A DNA stretch of 64,000 nucleotides from Phoronis australis (GCA_002633005.1 NMRA01000351.1:235258-299257), one strand, 5' to 3'. Shown: positions 45,801 through 60,839, counted from the first letter of the stretch. Notes: generated from the letters alone by a model not told the origin. Translations and numbers: made by a program.

Positions 45801-48800
45801 AACAAATACGCCTGTTGATGAAGACGAAAATGATGAAGTGGTGTCAGTTACATGTCTCATTACAATAACATACTTGCCAACTTCTTCATTTGGTAGTTAC
45901 TGGCCCAGTTTGATCTAGTTATATGGAATTGGTGCAGCAAGATTCTGTGACACAACTTAGGGTAAAGGAGAAAATGGGTGACTGTGGGGCCAATAATTGT
46001 TTACAATGACCGAACAAAAACTTTCACCTTATTACTGTGATGAATATTTAACTCCACATTACGGCGTTTTCCCGTTGCTCCCAACTTGTTCGATTGTATA
46101 GCCCAACAACAAGTTGGGAAGAACACTCCTGTAGCCAATATTTTACACGACTGATTAACTCAGTCCATTCTGGCATTTATGATTAGAGGGTCAGCTCTCT
46201 TTTGTTCGATAATTGCTCTAATCTCCAGTACGGTCATATCTACTCTGAATGGGCTGTGCTGCTAAAATAAAAGTTAAGTTATATAATATTTGAACATAAA
46301 CCAATAACATTTCTGAAATCCTCGTCAAATGGTGATCATGTTTAGTTTTTGAATTGCCAAAATTGCCCAACTATAGGCTTCAACCGAAGTTACGACAATC
46401 TATAGTCTTTCCGAATGTACTAATTCGCTCTGGGTTTGACTGTGTTCACGGCCGGGTGGCCTGTAATAAGCCTGTTGTCATGTCAGACAAAAGATTGTGC
46501 TTGGAAGTTCTCAAAGAAGCTAGATGTTATCACACGCTCACAGCCCTCTACGTCTGGTAAAGTAACTGAACTCAATGCCGTCATGCAGGTTCCCGCACAC
46601 ACAATCTTAGATTACGCGAATTCCGAGCTCACACACAGCAGCATAACCTCGTAACCAGGTAAAAAACTGCACGTGCAAAATCAGCTTAAGATATTTCCAT
46701 CCTCCCGCTGTGCTGTAACATGTCACCACTATGACGTCACCGGAAATGAGGTAAAAATCTAGCACCTTGCTTCTTATCGCGCAAAAGGTCTGTGGCGCCA
46801 ATCGCCACCACGCTTGACTTTTAGGAGTAGACCATGCACGTACTGAGCATAGTTACATAGGTTTACTTGTATAAAATGGTGTGGATAGAGTTCGCAATGT
46901 TAGTGAATTAGTGAAATAAGACGACAGGAGTGCCACCTTTTCACTTGCTCTGTGACTGAGAAACAAGGACACATGTCCGTGGCAATAATTTCGTTTTCAA
47001 GGCACTGAGTTAAGTCGCAGTACAGCTACGATATTCGAATCGTGTTAGCAAAACCTAGAAAAACCAGGGTTGTTGTAGCCTACTGGTTAGTCGTAAATCC
47101 GTCAAAACATATGATCGACGCTGAAAATTAACACTGAATTTCAACAATGCCTACTGACAACACAGTGATTAAGTGATATTAATTTTGAGATAATCACGCG
47201 TAAAACAAGCACTGAGTTTACGAATACTCCAACTGAGTTGATGTAATATGGACTGGACTTTAGGCCCTGAATGTGGATCTCGGTATAGAGAAATGATTCT
47301 TCAGTTTCGGCCTACCCTCGAGATCAGCATTCATACATTTGTTTAATGCGACTTCAAAAAAAATAACGCCTCATGAGTTTAAAGCTTCTTTTTAAAATCA
47401 TATTCAGATGTTTAGTGATGACGTACATTGTGTATCTGCCACTAAATGATGACGCAAGTTGGACCCACAAATAGGACTCGTGAATAGAAATTCACAGTTA
47501 CATCATGCAGGTTTTGAACTTTTTCCGATTCAGGTAACCACGGGGCAATTCAGCACTTGAAATGTTTACAACGTTATGTGTTTGGATTAATCCGTGTGCT
47601 CCGATAACATTTCCACCCATTGTATGCTACCGGGGAGTTAGCAGTATTTCGATTGACAAGGTGCACGGTCAGGGAATACTTTTCGAAGTACTTAGTAACT
47701 GATAAAGCTACGTAAATCTGGCCTGATTAGTACTATTGTTTTTAATTCTGGCATTTTGATTTTTTTGACTGGGTTCAAATCGTCAAAATATCATCGCGCT
47801 AAACAAACGAATAATAATTCGCCGAATAACTTCTGAGTCGTGTCATCTTCTATTAAAATAAACAAAAGGGTTTTGTTTGTCTTAAACAATGTTTGGAACA
47901 ACCGTATTTTGTGTAGTAATTAATGTAACGTTTGGACTTACCAATATGATGCTAAGCTGTCGATTTGAATAAAATTAGCATGCATCTGGAGTCGAGATCT
48001 AATCGATCTTTGTTTTCCACACTCGACAAGAAACTTGGCCAATAGCGTATTGCATATGGCACGATTAGAGTACACTTTCAAATTTTGTATTACAGTGTAG
48101 TCAGTCTGAGTGTGGAGTGAGTGGAGTTTGAGTTCGAGTCCGAGTACAGCCTGGATTTGAAAAACTTGGCCCTAATTGCATAAAAGATATACGCAGGAAG
48201 TAAAAAGATTGACGAGAGTGGCGACCAGACACACATTAGCAGCTGGTGCGACCAGAGTGTTTACATGGACTGGTAATAACGGAGGTCACAACCTTAACGG
48301 TTATTTATATCGGTTCAGCGTCTTACATTTATTTGGACTGCTTGACTACGGGTGTCAACGTGCTCAGAAAGCGACGTCTAATGGATGCAGCTGGCTTGGT
48401 AGGAATGTTCCTCACACCACAACGGTAAGATCTCAGATCTGCATGTTTCGAATAATATAACGTCTTCTAGCGTACAACATTTGTTGTCCAAAACGTGCCA
48501 GAACCTGGTTGAGATCAAGGACAACGAAATTAAATAGCTGTCTTGCTGGTGGCGAACTAGACTAATTAACCCGAATCGCATTGTTATACGAACAGTACTC
48601 CAAAGAACATGGAGGGACATTTACAAAGCACAAATACTAAAAATAATTCGATCGCTTGTCGTGGGACCGTCGTTGTGGATTCGTTATGACATTTTGTTTT
48701 TGCATTCTCCGTATATGGTGATTATTTTTCTTCAGCTAAACGTAAAACACTCGCCTGTGAGTGGGCTAACGTAGTAAAGGTCGATTTACGAATTCAGGAA

Positions 48801-51800
48801 AATGTAGGCTTGCTGTAGGATGCGGCGCAGAAACTAAAGTGCACACTTTTTTACACATTTGTCACGTATCCCTGAAGAGCGTTCCAATTTTCTTAAGAGA
48901 AAAGCAAGATCTGGCAAGATCTATCAAAATCACGCTAGTGAAAGATCGTGGGCAATTTCTGGTAGCAGAAGTGTAGGCCAACCTTTGAAAAAAACCATCA
49001 CAAACATGTCACTTTTTTCAGTTTTTTGAGTTGCGGAAAGCATTAACATTATTTGTGCCTTCGGTTTTCAAGTAAAACTGATATAAAGACTCCACGGATT
49101 CAATAAGCTAAAACGAAATCGCGTGAACTTAAAAAGGCTTATAAGCTCTATGACTACGCAAAATGAAATGGCCTCTCTCATTATTCCGTAAGGCGATTAG
49201 CCTGAACCAACATGTATAGTAGGAGTGACGTGAGCTGGAAACAAATGAATTTTTTGCTTGTTTTGCAATAGTGTACATTTCACATACGGCGAGTAACCTC
49301 TGCTGACACAGCGCCACCTATGCCGAAAAGCGTTTCGTAGCACTGTGAAAGAGTATAAACACGGCGAGTGGCCTGTGCTGCGAGTACACAAAGAGAATGC
49401 TTACCGCAGCAACCTACGACTGAAAAGTGGTTTAACGCCGGGTACCAACAGAGTGGGAGCCAGCACGCCGCCAGACCCCTGGCAAACGTAAAAGGTTTTA
49501 TAGTGAGGCGACAGGTTTATCTTACCCTAATCGCCACTCGGTCTTGCCTATTTCCCGGCCACACCCGTGTCACCACCCAGGTTCACTAGAGAAATTCTTC
49601 AGCAAATTGAAGCTGACTATAATTAAACTCCACTGGAGTCGACAACTGTCAAACATTTACCCGCTAGCTGACGGTAAGTATTGCTGTTCTAAGAAGCGCC
49701 AGAATGATCTGCACATTTTGAAGTCATTGACAAATTCTTTGGGAGAAACTCACGCAAAGGAAATCTTCGGTCATTTCGTGAACATCACATCAAGCCCTGC
49801 CTTCCGATTTTGTTCATTCTATCCGGTGGATTGTTACATGACGTCAGTTGCAATGTTCAAAAATAAATTTTCTGGATATGTTTTGTACGGTTGAGTAGGC
49901 GTACACGTAATCTAGTCTATCTCCTTACTAATTATGTTTTTGAGTTATAGATAATGAGCACAAATGTACACATGAAGTTCTGTAACGAGGAAACGACCTG
50001 TTAATTTTCGTTACTGCCCCAGTTGACTGCCCTGATTGATACTCGTCGGTATCGCAATTATATCTGTTTGTCAGTTGCCCAAGGTAACCAGAACCTAAGT
50101 ATAATTTTCGTTTCCTCTGAATTTATTGATTTTCTTATGAGTTTTGTATTTGAGCTACGTTACAACGTTTACCATCGCTAGTCAACTATCATTAAACCTC
50201 TGTCATCTAGCAACACGCATATGAAATCTTTAATGAAATCTTTTCATGATAAATTGACGCCATTATAACATACAGTCTATCTGTAGTTTTTATCTGTGAG
50301 TGGATTTTACTTAAGTAGAAGTCTTTGGTACTTTTTAATACACTTCCCACCCAATTGATTGTCTTGAGCGAGTCGCCTTGTGCAAAATATGGAACCAAGT
50401 AAATAATTAACAACATACAGACAAATCGATCGTTGTGGCGCCAGGTAATACTAATACTTAAAAGAAAATTATCAGCACTGCAGTCAGAATTTAATTCATA
50501 AAGCTCAATCCCAAAATAATCCAAGTTACAATAGGACATGCCATTGGCGCCTCCCCACTCTTCACCGAATTTGCAGATTCGCCCTGCAAGCAAACATTTT
50601 TCTCTCTCTCTGAAGCTCCAGGTTTGATAATTCGTATTATGTACGTAATGCCTTTTCTGTGATTGCTGCATCTCGACATGAGAATAAATTTATTTTTGAA
50701 CACAACTAATTCGAAAAGTTATTTTTTTGCAAAAAATGTCCTCGGGACTACGTGATATGTTGAACGTGTCAGAGTGCATCAGCGCTGGCCTCGCCACTGA
50801 TTACAAAACTTTATCGTGTTGTTGAAGTTCACAACTGGTCTTCCACAGCAACAAAAAGTGACAGTTACCCGCTTACCTCCAATTATTTATTTTCCACAGT
50901 GTGCACGTTTCAGCCATTCTTTCCTATGTACGGTCGTTGCAGCTTTAAATTTTGATTCAACGAAACAAGCGTCATTATTTAAGGTATGTTGAGAAAAGAC
51001 CTGGGTCCTAAACGCTGAAAAACGACCAGGGTCGGTTTTCAAAATTTGACGCTACCTACTGGTATCTTGAGTTAAACAATTTATTCAATGTACATGTATA
51101 TTCAACAACACAACCTGGAAATACCACGCGCGTTATATTTCTTCGAACTAAGGCAGGTACGTAGGTCTGCAAAGGAAAAATTACTGCGTAAAACTAGATT
51201 AATGAAACCCTGTTTCGGGGTTAACTTTACTCGTACATACAGTGTAGAGTCACTAGCCGCGCACAGTAGTAAATGATTTTTGACATCCTCAAAGGCAGCG
51301 GCAATGTGTACACCCTCCGTAAAAATAGTGAAGGGCTCCAGGGGTGCAAAGAGAGTGTGAGAGGGATTGGTAGGGACGTGGCACCAACTCGGATAGTTAC
51401 ATGTATTTTCGCCTCTCAGGTATTTGGGCTTCCTGGTATCGCCTTGGGTGGATTAGTTGGGGTGGGGGCGGGGGTGATTTCATCCTTTGGTTTTGGTATC
51501 ATGTGTCCATTTTCATGGCGGCTCACCCTATTCATGATGTGGAAGGGAACCTCGCCCGCCAGAAAGTCCTGTAACTTCAACTGTAGGCGGATTTAGGGGA
51601 GTCGGGTCCTTCCGCCAATCCGAACAAGACCCCCAAATGGAAACAGCTACATACACTTTTCGTGAAATCGATCGCCGTGCTATCACGCACCAAGGCGATA
51701 TTAACGACGGGTTTGTGATGATGCGGACATAACGGAATAGGTCTATGATTCAATTTCCGAATAATTGTGTCACGTTTTGAATTAGACTTGACTTGCGTTA

Positions 51801-52955
51801 TTTGCAAACGCCGGCCGGGAAACGAGTTCAACATAGAGACCGAACTTCGGATGCAGATTGAAAGACGTTAAAATGCGACTGGCATTTGCCATGTGAAAAT
51901 CACAGACTAGAAAAAGCACACAGGTTGCTCGAACCTTTAGCGTTTAGCACTTTCTTTACTTCATTTATTTCTTATTACATGTCAGACATAGTTTCCAAAC
52001 GTCTCAGATAAATGAGGTACAAAATGAGGTATTTATTTGAGGCTTGGCAATTTTTTTGTTCTAGGGAGACATGAGGCGCACGATTCAGGTGATCGAATTT
52101 TAACTCTGGATCCGTTATCGATATTCTCTTAATCGATACTGTATTTCAATGGTATTTTTGCATTTCCAAGAAAGATGTAAATATAAACACGAACGAAAGC
52201 TATCTTTAAATTTTCGCATAATTGTTGAGTTAATCCCCTGATTGTTCATTCACCTTTTCATTGGGTAGACCCAAAATCAAAGACAATTCCTAGAAAACAT
52301 ACGGTGGTACCTTTTGCTAATGGACTGTGGGACAGACTATTATTTTTATAAATGGGACGCATATCGTTGAAACTAATTTAAACGGACTTAATCAGCGAGG
52401 CAAGAAGTTTCTGAGATCTGCCTCAGCGCGATGAGAATGAAAACCTGTTAATATTAAAGTGTATTTGCTTTCATTCCCTTGAAGCTCCCTTCCAAAGCCG
52501 TCGTGGTTTTGTTTCATGTTTGAGTTCTTAATAAGGCAAATTATCGTTCCTTATACCAGTTCATAACTCCAGGTACTACATAATTTGAATGACTGCTCCT
52601 GAGGGTTTAGAAGGGGAGTTGCCCACAGGAAAAACCAGGTGGGCGCCAAATGGGGGTTACATAGGAGGAGTGCTAAACACGTAAAAACAATTGGGGTATG
52701 TCACATGAGTGTTGAGTCCCTCCCATCGTCACAAATTTTCGTTGCTGTTCTGACCATTGACAACATGTTGCTCCCAGCTCACTACTGGTTTCGTCTCCTT
52801 CCAACAATTTCGCATGTGTTCCCTATTCAATGCACTTCTACACTGCTTGGTCCAAGTCTGCCGCTCTGCTGGTGGAGACAAATCCCACTCGATAAATGGC
52901 AGAGTATTATTCTAAGAGTATTTAACTGGTAAAGTCACAAGTAAAGCTTGATTTC
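45801..52955. other. Intergenic, no genes recognised
   Basis: About 7 kb of AT-rich sequence. The longest frames (for example minus strand 50207-50671) show no domain motif, biased composition or splice context, so I leave them out. Confidence 0.45.
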
Positions 52956-53105
52956 AACGAATGTCAAACAGACAACGACGAAATTGGCAATTTGAAATCA
53001 AATGACAAAAATACAACGGATTTTGTCGATTTATGGCGCTGATGAAAGCTAATAACTTCAAGAAATCTGTCCCATCCAACGATAATGCATTTTGCGGCCA
53101 TAAAA
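52956..53105 (+). repeat. Dispersed repeat family X, copy 2
   Basis: Starts gatttcaacgaatgtc, continues acaaaaatacaacgga and gatgaaagctaataacttc. Matches copy 3 over its whole length and copy 1 over the second half. Confidence 0.6.
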
Positions 53106-53474
53106 TTATCAAGTCCCTTCAAATTCTAGAACTTCAAAAAGTTCTTTACCCCTGTGTCTACTTCATACATGTATTTCTCAATTTACTAGAGACCAATAAG
53201 GAAATCGGCTCGTCTGCAATCGATTATTTTATCGGTGTTTTTAAATACTATCGATACGTACCAGTAGTTGAATACTTGAGAACCGGTGTGCAGGCCTGAT
53301 GCAGCTTAAAAGAGAATGACTGGATGGTGTCGCAACACAAGGGTCACGGTTCTGTGAGCAAACCATAACAGACAGTGGTGGTTTCCGCTATGATTTTTTG
53401 TACCTTTGCCAACAACAAACTAGCTCTATCCATGCTTTTATTTTTCATTTGTTGTACTAAACAAATATTACAGA

Positions 53475-53665
53475 ATAAATACATCATTATTATTATCATT
53501 GTCGTCACCATAGTCTTCATCGTCACCGCCATCGCCATCGTCATCATCACCATCATCTTCATCGTTATAATCATCTTCATCGCCATAGTCATCGTCTTCG
53601 TCATCATCATCACCATCATCATCATCTTAATCATCACCATCACAATCCTAGTTATCGTCGCCATC
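53475..53665. repeat. Degenerate ATC/GTC trinucleotide tract
   Basis: About 190 bp of imperfect atc, gtc and ttc triplets. Both strands give long low-complexity ORFs (Ile/Val-rich on plus, Met-rich on minus), which I treat as artefacts. Confidence 0.9.
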
Positions 53666-53669
53666 ATGA

Positions 53670-56600
53670 TACCTATTACTTTAAATAAACTTAGAATTTG
53701 GAGATCTATTTAATGAAACTTGTTTTTTGGTATTAATTGTTAAAAGTCGAAAATTGAAGACGTACATGTATTGCAGAAAAATATAAAATTAGTGTGAGTT
53801 GCATTGTAACCTTTGACGGTTTTACTGAAACAGGTTGCAAGCCAAAGCACGATAAAAAGCTGTTCTGTATCATTTTTCAAATGATCTCTATATATGGCTT
53901 GTTTTACTGATCACTGGCACTGAACACTGCTACACTACTAAGCAGTAAGTGTAGCAAATGACTTCTAAGAAATTCTCATCATCAACATAGTTAATAAGTG
54001 TGCGTTCATTGGAAAATTCCTTACAATTTTTAAAAATGTATCTTAGGAGTTTTCTTCATACAGTGAAATAACACTGTTTTATGAATTTCAATTTAGTCAG
54101 AAAATGAAAGGTGCAAAATGACTGATGTAAGTAAAGCGAATTTCAGAAAAAATAAATTTAGAATGTTGAGAAGCCTGAAATGATTTCTATCTCTATAGAG
54201 GTCATCCATAGCGTCAACAAGTATGTGGAGTTTCAAAAAGCTATCAGGTTTGACGGGGTACCAATCCGTCGAAAATCGGGCCTCTTCAAGTCAGTCAAGT
54301 GACCCTACATGTATTTCCCTTTAATGGTGAATATTAGTTAATATCATAGCAAGGAAAACCTCGAGGCAATTTAAATTTGTGACGTCTAATTTAGGTGACA
54401 TTAGGAATGAAATGTACGTTGAACATTCAAAACTAAAGCCATTTTTTGGAACAGTGAATCGCCATCTAAACCGTCGATGTTGTGACTCGTTTCCTGACTA
54501 GTGTTTTTTCTTAAACCGTGTGCTGTCGCTGTGGGACAAAAATCCTATAACATAAATCAAATTGCCAAGGATATCCTATTGAACTAATATGTATGAATTA
54601 TATCAGTTTTCTCAATTTTTTGGTTTGTATACTACACGCATACTTTGATTCTCGGTCGTGTTTTCAGTACATGGCCTGCGTTCCGTAAACATAAGAGAGT
54701 CTTAAAAATGCAAGAATACGCAAGTCATCGCGAGATGTCGCCATGTATTACAAGCGAGCCACGTGATCACGGAATGGCGACCTCCCGTTTTTTGAACGAC
54801 CGTCAGAATAATCTATATAACACGCTTAAACAGTTAGTCTCCCACTGATTACTGACATGACTGAGGTTTGCTGTTCGATCGATGCACATGGCCATTCATT
54901 GAGTTTCAGGATTATTTTGCGAGTGTTCTATTGTTTTCAACAATACTTTCAAAGAACGTTCAACATTAGCTTGGAATTGTGGTGAGCCTTTATGTCTAGT
55001 CAACATAGCGTGTTTTCAAAATGTCATTCAATTTGTTCTCGGGATTGATTGAGTTTAGGTGGGGTAAACGCAAAATCTAATTGTAAAATGAATAATTTAC
55101 TTTAGAGTCGAGCAAATATCTACTCAGAATGTGTGCCTCATCCCATCTGGCAGAAGACTGAGTCGCCTGCTTCAGTTGCACGTCGGCCGCTGTATACACA
55201 ACAGCAATTGGAGGCTGGGCAAAGCAAAATATACTGATTTCGTCAGAAACATTCGGAAATTGTCTAGAATGATACATTTTGACTTGCCATTTGCATCTCG
55301 TTTTGAGTTTTCGAAATCAGTTGAAGGTTGTCATTCTCAGTCGAAGTAAGTTTTAAAAAGCTCTCATTAGCAAACAAGTGCATTAAAATTTCACATTTTT
55401 GTACTTGAAATGTGAAGACTGAAGCCTTTTAAATTTTCATAGCAAATCAATAATTGCTAATTAGCAAAACATGCATTAAACTTCTAACACTTTCTAAAGA
55501 AACTACAATAAATGCATTTTGAAATACAAACAAAGAGGAAAAAGTGAATGAACGTCAAACTGACTACATTTCAGTTGTCATTTACTCGGCGAGCAGCCAT
55601 GATTCTATTTGAACTTTTCCTTTTCCTAAATATGATACTTGTATAACATACACTCTACTTTAAAAATAAACAATCTGGTTTATAAGTGAAATTTGTTACA
55701 CCGAACTCTATAAAACTTTATTCAACTTCTCATTTATTTTACGGAAAACCTTAGAACACACCTTTGTGTTTATCCACACCTGAAAAGGTTAATTTTAAAT
55801 TCTGAAATGATTTAATGGTATTGGCTCTTCTTACCGCACGGTCCGCTCGTGGGCTTTCATTAACAGCGTCCTTTTCTCATTACAGGCGATAAATGCAGTT
55901 ATTCTCTCACTAAAAGTAGTTTTCCTTTATGTACCAAAATTCACTTCTTACTGACCCAGTTCTTCTCTCATTAACAGCTTTGAGCAGGTGGTAACAGTGT
56001 TCCTTGCTGATAACTGAGTTCTTTTCCCTCGTGCCACAACAAGAGTATTGATTTCATACATAGTCAGAAAATTTCTGTTCTTTGCTTTATGCCACAAAAA
56101 TATTATCTTGCAAATATGCTACTCCCATATATCCCCTGTTCACAAAGATTCATTGCAAAACGCATTTGTTCATTATACCTCAAAATTTAACGTTTGATAT
56201 ATGATCAATTTCCAGCTCATGGTTATGTCTTATAGTACAAGGCGTCCTTGTCTGCTATTCTGTAATTTCCCGTGTAATTTCATTCGACGACCGAAAGCCC
56301 AATGCAAACCTTTAACTTACTACAGGAGCTTAAACGATTCGCTGTAGCATTTCCATGACTATTTTGTACAAGTTTACTCCTTTTTAAAATCTTAGTGTGC
56401 GTCGATTGCAGTTTTGTTTACGGCTAATGCGCCTTCCAACAGAAGAGTAAGTCAATCCGAATTCATAGAATTAATTCCACGAAATGATAAGTGTTCGTGG
56501 AAAAATAGCCCCAGGAAATGCGGTTATAAGAAAAGAATTGATATGGTAAGAACGGAATTGTGGTTGATGTGGAAGAACTAAGAGGTCGTGAGAAAAGAAT

Positions 56601-56930
56601 TGCGTCAATCTGAAAGGCACTCTGTTAATGAGAATGTCCATGCGCACTGTGAAAAATCCAATTTTAAATAAGAAAAACTTGGTGCAGCGCCACCACGAGG
56701 CGAAGAATTTTAATTATGACACATTTCAAAAGAATGTTAGAAAATTAACGTTATCCCTAATTTAGAATTTAATTTAAAAAATATCATGTAGTATTTAAAG
56801 GAAAATCATCTTCGAGAAAAGGGATTTTCTTGAGGTCAGCCTGATCTGCGCAGAATCGAACTTTTAACCAGGATCGCAATCTAATTAAAAGCTCAGTAGA
56901 ATATTTTAAGCCTATTTTACGGGTAAATTT
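53670..56930. other. Intergenic, no genes recognised
   Basis: No supportable coding, RNA or mobile feature. Confidence 0.45.
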
Positions 56931-56934
56931 ATGG

Positions 56935-57115
56935 GTTTGGATTTCAACGAATGTCTAGCAGACAACGGCGAGAATTGTCGACTTGTACTAAAATCAACAA
57001 AAATACAACAGACTTTGTTGTTTCATAGCTCGGGCCAAAGCTAACAACTTCAAGAAGTCTAACCCATACAGCAACAACCCCGCCAATCGGTTTTTCGGTC
57101 GTAAACCGATACTCT
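56935..57115 (+). repeat. Dispersed repeat family X, copy 3
   Basis: Starts ggatttcaacgaatgtctag, continues aaaaatacaacagac and aaagctaacaacttcaagaa. Related to copies at 45640 and 52956, all on the plus strand. Confidence 0.6.
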
Positions 57116-58676
57116 ACATAAGCTTGAATTCTGATGTCAACAAAGACCTGGAAATTTGACTATATCAACATTTTTTGGAAGTGCGTCTGAATGGAACACG
57201 CTTAATTCACTGACTGAATTTTACGTGGGTTAGGATAAGATAGATGTTGACGATGTCATTGGATGGCGACACTGAGTGCACTGGTGGGAAAGTTAGAAAA
57301 CTGTGGGATGAAAAGTAATGTTCCTCAATTTTTGTCAAAAACGAAAAATATACGCTTAGGTTTGGATTTAGATATTTTCACAAATAATTGGATATATACA
57401 CAGGCACATATACATCACGAAAATCAGTTCAGAAGAAGTCATCCTGCAGCTAAAAGTCTGACTCCCATTAAAAATCACAAAGATTACTGGTGGGTAAAAA
57501 GCCGGCTCAAGTGGTCACATTTCTTCAATTTTCAAAACATCACTGTCTTCGTTTACTACAAATGATATCAAAAAATAGAAAAATGAGTAAACATTTTGTT
57601 GAGTATGAATTCGTGGCTTGCGAGAAGAAAAAAGGAAGTGGCCACCGAGTAACATCCCAATGGCTGATGGATTTACCAAAATGTGACATGAACATAAGAC
57701 CGATTAGGTTATTTAAAGAGTTTCATTCACTGCATATGCGGAATTTCGATGACTGTCGATCAAAAAACGTTCGGATTTTATCATTGAACATTTCGAAAAA
57801 ACTAAGCGAGAACATTTTACTGATGAGCCGCTCATAGTCTCTTCCCTTGTGCCTGTGACACAGTCGGCTCTACGTAATCTAAAATAATGTCAGTTTTTCA
57901 ACAATATTTTCTTTGTCATTTGAAAATTTACTGAATTGACTAGCCTGTGCTGTGTTCTGTAGACACAATACACTTACGAAGGGCTTGGCCTTAGAAGTCA
58001 TCGCCGGTCACGTAACGGAAACAGTAATTTCTATCCCATAATACAATTTTCCAACATCACTGATCAATTACTTTCGTTTCCACTATTTTGCTAAGGTACA
58101 AATGTACGATGGTAAGGTATCTAGCTTGCTTACGAAATAATGGCCTTTCGCTTGCGTTATTTGCGTGTGGCAGTGCTCGATTTGGTGATCTACAAGTCGC
58201 TAATGCTACCTCAGATTGTGTTTGGTGACCTGAAAAAAATCCCAAGTCATTTCAAATTATTGATTTGTGAAGTGCGTGTTCTACCGCGTTCCTTTCGCTA
58301 ATTCGGTACTGCCAATACGTTAGCCAGTTACGTGCGGCAAGAAATCTTCGCTAATGGAACAGAGGCAGTCAATAGCGGAGTTGCAACCGAATCGATTTAA
58401 CGATTGCGCATGTCCGGAAATTAGGGTGCGCAAAGGCTACTGGGATTGTTGATGGTAAACGGGATGACCGACTGGTTTGCACGACGTGTAATTTGTGTGC
58501 ATTAAACTACGCTGCTGTATGTAATTCTGCCGCTATTCGCCCTAATTAGCGCCCATGGCTCAACAAGTGCCCCAACGCGTTTTCAGACTTTGCTAAAGTA
58601 AGCGCCCAGCCCATGAACTACATGCGAAAAATGCCCTTACCTACAGTTCTAACGTCTCCAATTTATCAATTGAAAG
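57116..58676. other. Intergenic, no genes recognised
   Basis: Open frames at 57263-57565 and 57490-57837 have no recognisable domain; nothing else supported. Confidence 0.4.
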
Positions 58677-59311
58677 NNNNNNNNNNNNNNNNNNNNNNNN
58701 NNNNNNNNNNNNNNNNNNNNNNNNNNNNNNNNNNNNNNNNNNNNNNNNNNNNNNNNNNNNNNNNNNNNNNNNNNNNNNNNNNNNNNNNNNNNNNNNNNNN
58801 NNNNNNNNNNNNNNNNNNNNNNNNNNNNNNNNNNNNNNNNNNNNNNNNNNNNNNNNNNNNNNNNNNNNNNNNNNNNNNNNNNNNNNNNNNNNNNNNNNNN
58901 NNNNNNNNNNNNNNNNNNNNNNNNNNNNNNNNNNNNNNNNNNNNNNNNNNNNNNNNNNNNNNNNNNNNNNNNNNNNNNNNNNNNNNNNNNNNNNNNNNNN
59001 NNNNNNNNNNNNNNNNNNNNNNNNNNNNNNNNNNNNNNNNNNNNNNNNNNNNNNNNNNNNNNNNNNNNNNNNNNNNNNNNNNNNNNNNNNNNNNNNNNNN
59101 NNNNNNNNNNNNNNNNNNNNNNNNNNNNNNNNNNNNNNNNNNNNNNNNNNNNNNNNNNNNNNNNNNNNNNNNNNNNNNNNNNNNNNNNNNNNNNNNNNNN
59201 NNNNNNNNNNNNNNNNNNNNNNNNNNNNNNNNNNNNNNNNNNNNNNNNNNNNNNNNNNNNNNNNNNNNNNNNNNNNNNNNNNNNNNNNNNNNNNNNNNNN
59301 NNNNNNNNNNN
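58677..59311. other. Assembly gap (635 Ns)
   Basis: Unresolved bases. Reading frames running through it are meaningless. Confidence 1.
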
Positions 59312-60839
59312 CTATCATCGGAAAGGTAGTACATTCTACTCAGTAAAAATCGAAAAAGTATCAAAATCGGGGCAAGCAGTGTAAAGTTATTGCAAGTTTT
59401 GTGGCGAAATTTGGGTCACTTTGTTTGGATCGCGTCGGCCATATTGGAGGACAGCGGGATAAGTTACGAGTTTAAAACTTTGTGCAAATTGTTTTCGCCG
59501 ACAAATTACGGTGAAATTTAGTTAGACATATCTTTACTTACTATTCTGCACGATTTAACAGTGTTCACCAAATTTCAGCCTCGCAGTTGTTACTCATTAA
59601 GTGATAAATGTGCTCACAATTCCCGTTGGACTTCGTCTCATTTCTGGTGGCACCGACAACATGGCGACTTTTGCTGAACTGAAAGGCATGTTCAATCGGC
59701 TACTTTGTAATTTGTGAAGATTTAACGTTGATAAATTCTGACAAACGTTGCAGCAAAAAAAGAAACTTTGTTTAATTTTCGTGTTTTTTGTGCAAAAATA
59801 TAAGATATATTCGAATTATTTTACTGTAAATTTCCCATTCAGGTGATCTTACTAAGCTAAAAAATAGTTGAAATAATTTTGAAATGGTTTTTTGTTTGAC
59901 TGTCAACTGCTGTAAAGTATTGTGCATTTTAAGTTACTTATTATGTTAAAAGTTTGAATCATTTTGGGTTAATGAATAAAAAATGATAACATGTTGTATT
60001 GGACTTGTCATACTTATGTGCTCGAACGAGCCCCCTTTTTGGAGAACTGGAAAAAGGTCTGCCTCAGTCACAGAAGCACGAATTCCGAAAAAGTAGAAAA
60101 TGAGACAATATTCCACTAGAAGACAGGAAGTACCAAAATTAAGCGTCTACAATTCATAGCTCTGAACATACCCACTGAATCTTATAGTAAAAGATAGACA
60201 TTCCCAAAAATTCCAGCCCCCCATTCTTTTAGGCTTCATACAAAGTCTGGGAAAATCTCTATTGAAAGCCAACAACTTTGCACAGTTCGCCAGAAGTTCC
60301 CAAGTTCTAAATAAATCTCGTTTGAGCGAGCACTGTGGCCAGCGACCAGTTGGGCCTAAGGGTAGCCTTGGCGCAAAGCTGTACATGTATAGGCCTACTA
60401 AGAAGCTGTATTTTGACGATAGTCTTCACTGGTAGTTGGTGACTCAGGCTAACTAAGGTCTGCCGCGGCAGTGTGACACAGGACTAACCAGCCCGTAATT
60501 TCATGCAAGTGGCTGAAACTACCCTTGAATATATGCAGCATTTATGATTTGACCATTTTACTTCGACAAAACAGCTTGCAACCGCATGCATTTACCGTTC
60601 GCCAGTGTCTAGTCTCGATCCGCACCGGGTACGATAGGCTGCGGTCCCGACTCTGGCAAAATATTTTCTGTCAAAATTTATTCGCCACATTTCTTCAACA
60701 AATTCGATAAAATTGTCCGTGGTTTGATTTTATTAAAATTAAGGCGCGCTGTCGATTATTTTATCCCCGTTTGCTGGCTGGTAACAGTACAGGCACTGCT
60801 CCAGTCGCTCTGACGGCGTTTTCTCGGCCTGGGTTCCTG
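59312..60839. other. Intergenic, no genes recognised
   Basis: AT-rich after the gap; no coding region or repeat family recognised. Confidence 0.4.

Noticed and set aside
50207-50671. 154-codon minus-strand ORF
   Set aside because: No recognisable motif, no repeat relatives, no splice context; plausible by chance in AT-rich sequence.
51273-51596. 107-codon ORF with a Gly/Val-rich hydrophobic stretch
   Set aside because: Could pass for a membrane protein, but there is no family match or gene structure.
53344-53713. Met-rich (minus) and Ile-rich (plus) ORFs
   Set aside because: Both come from the degenerate ATC triplet tract; low complexity with no domain.
58613-59364. ORFs crossing the N gap
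   Set aside because: Made almost entirely of unknown bases.
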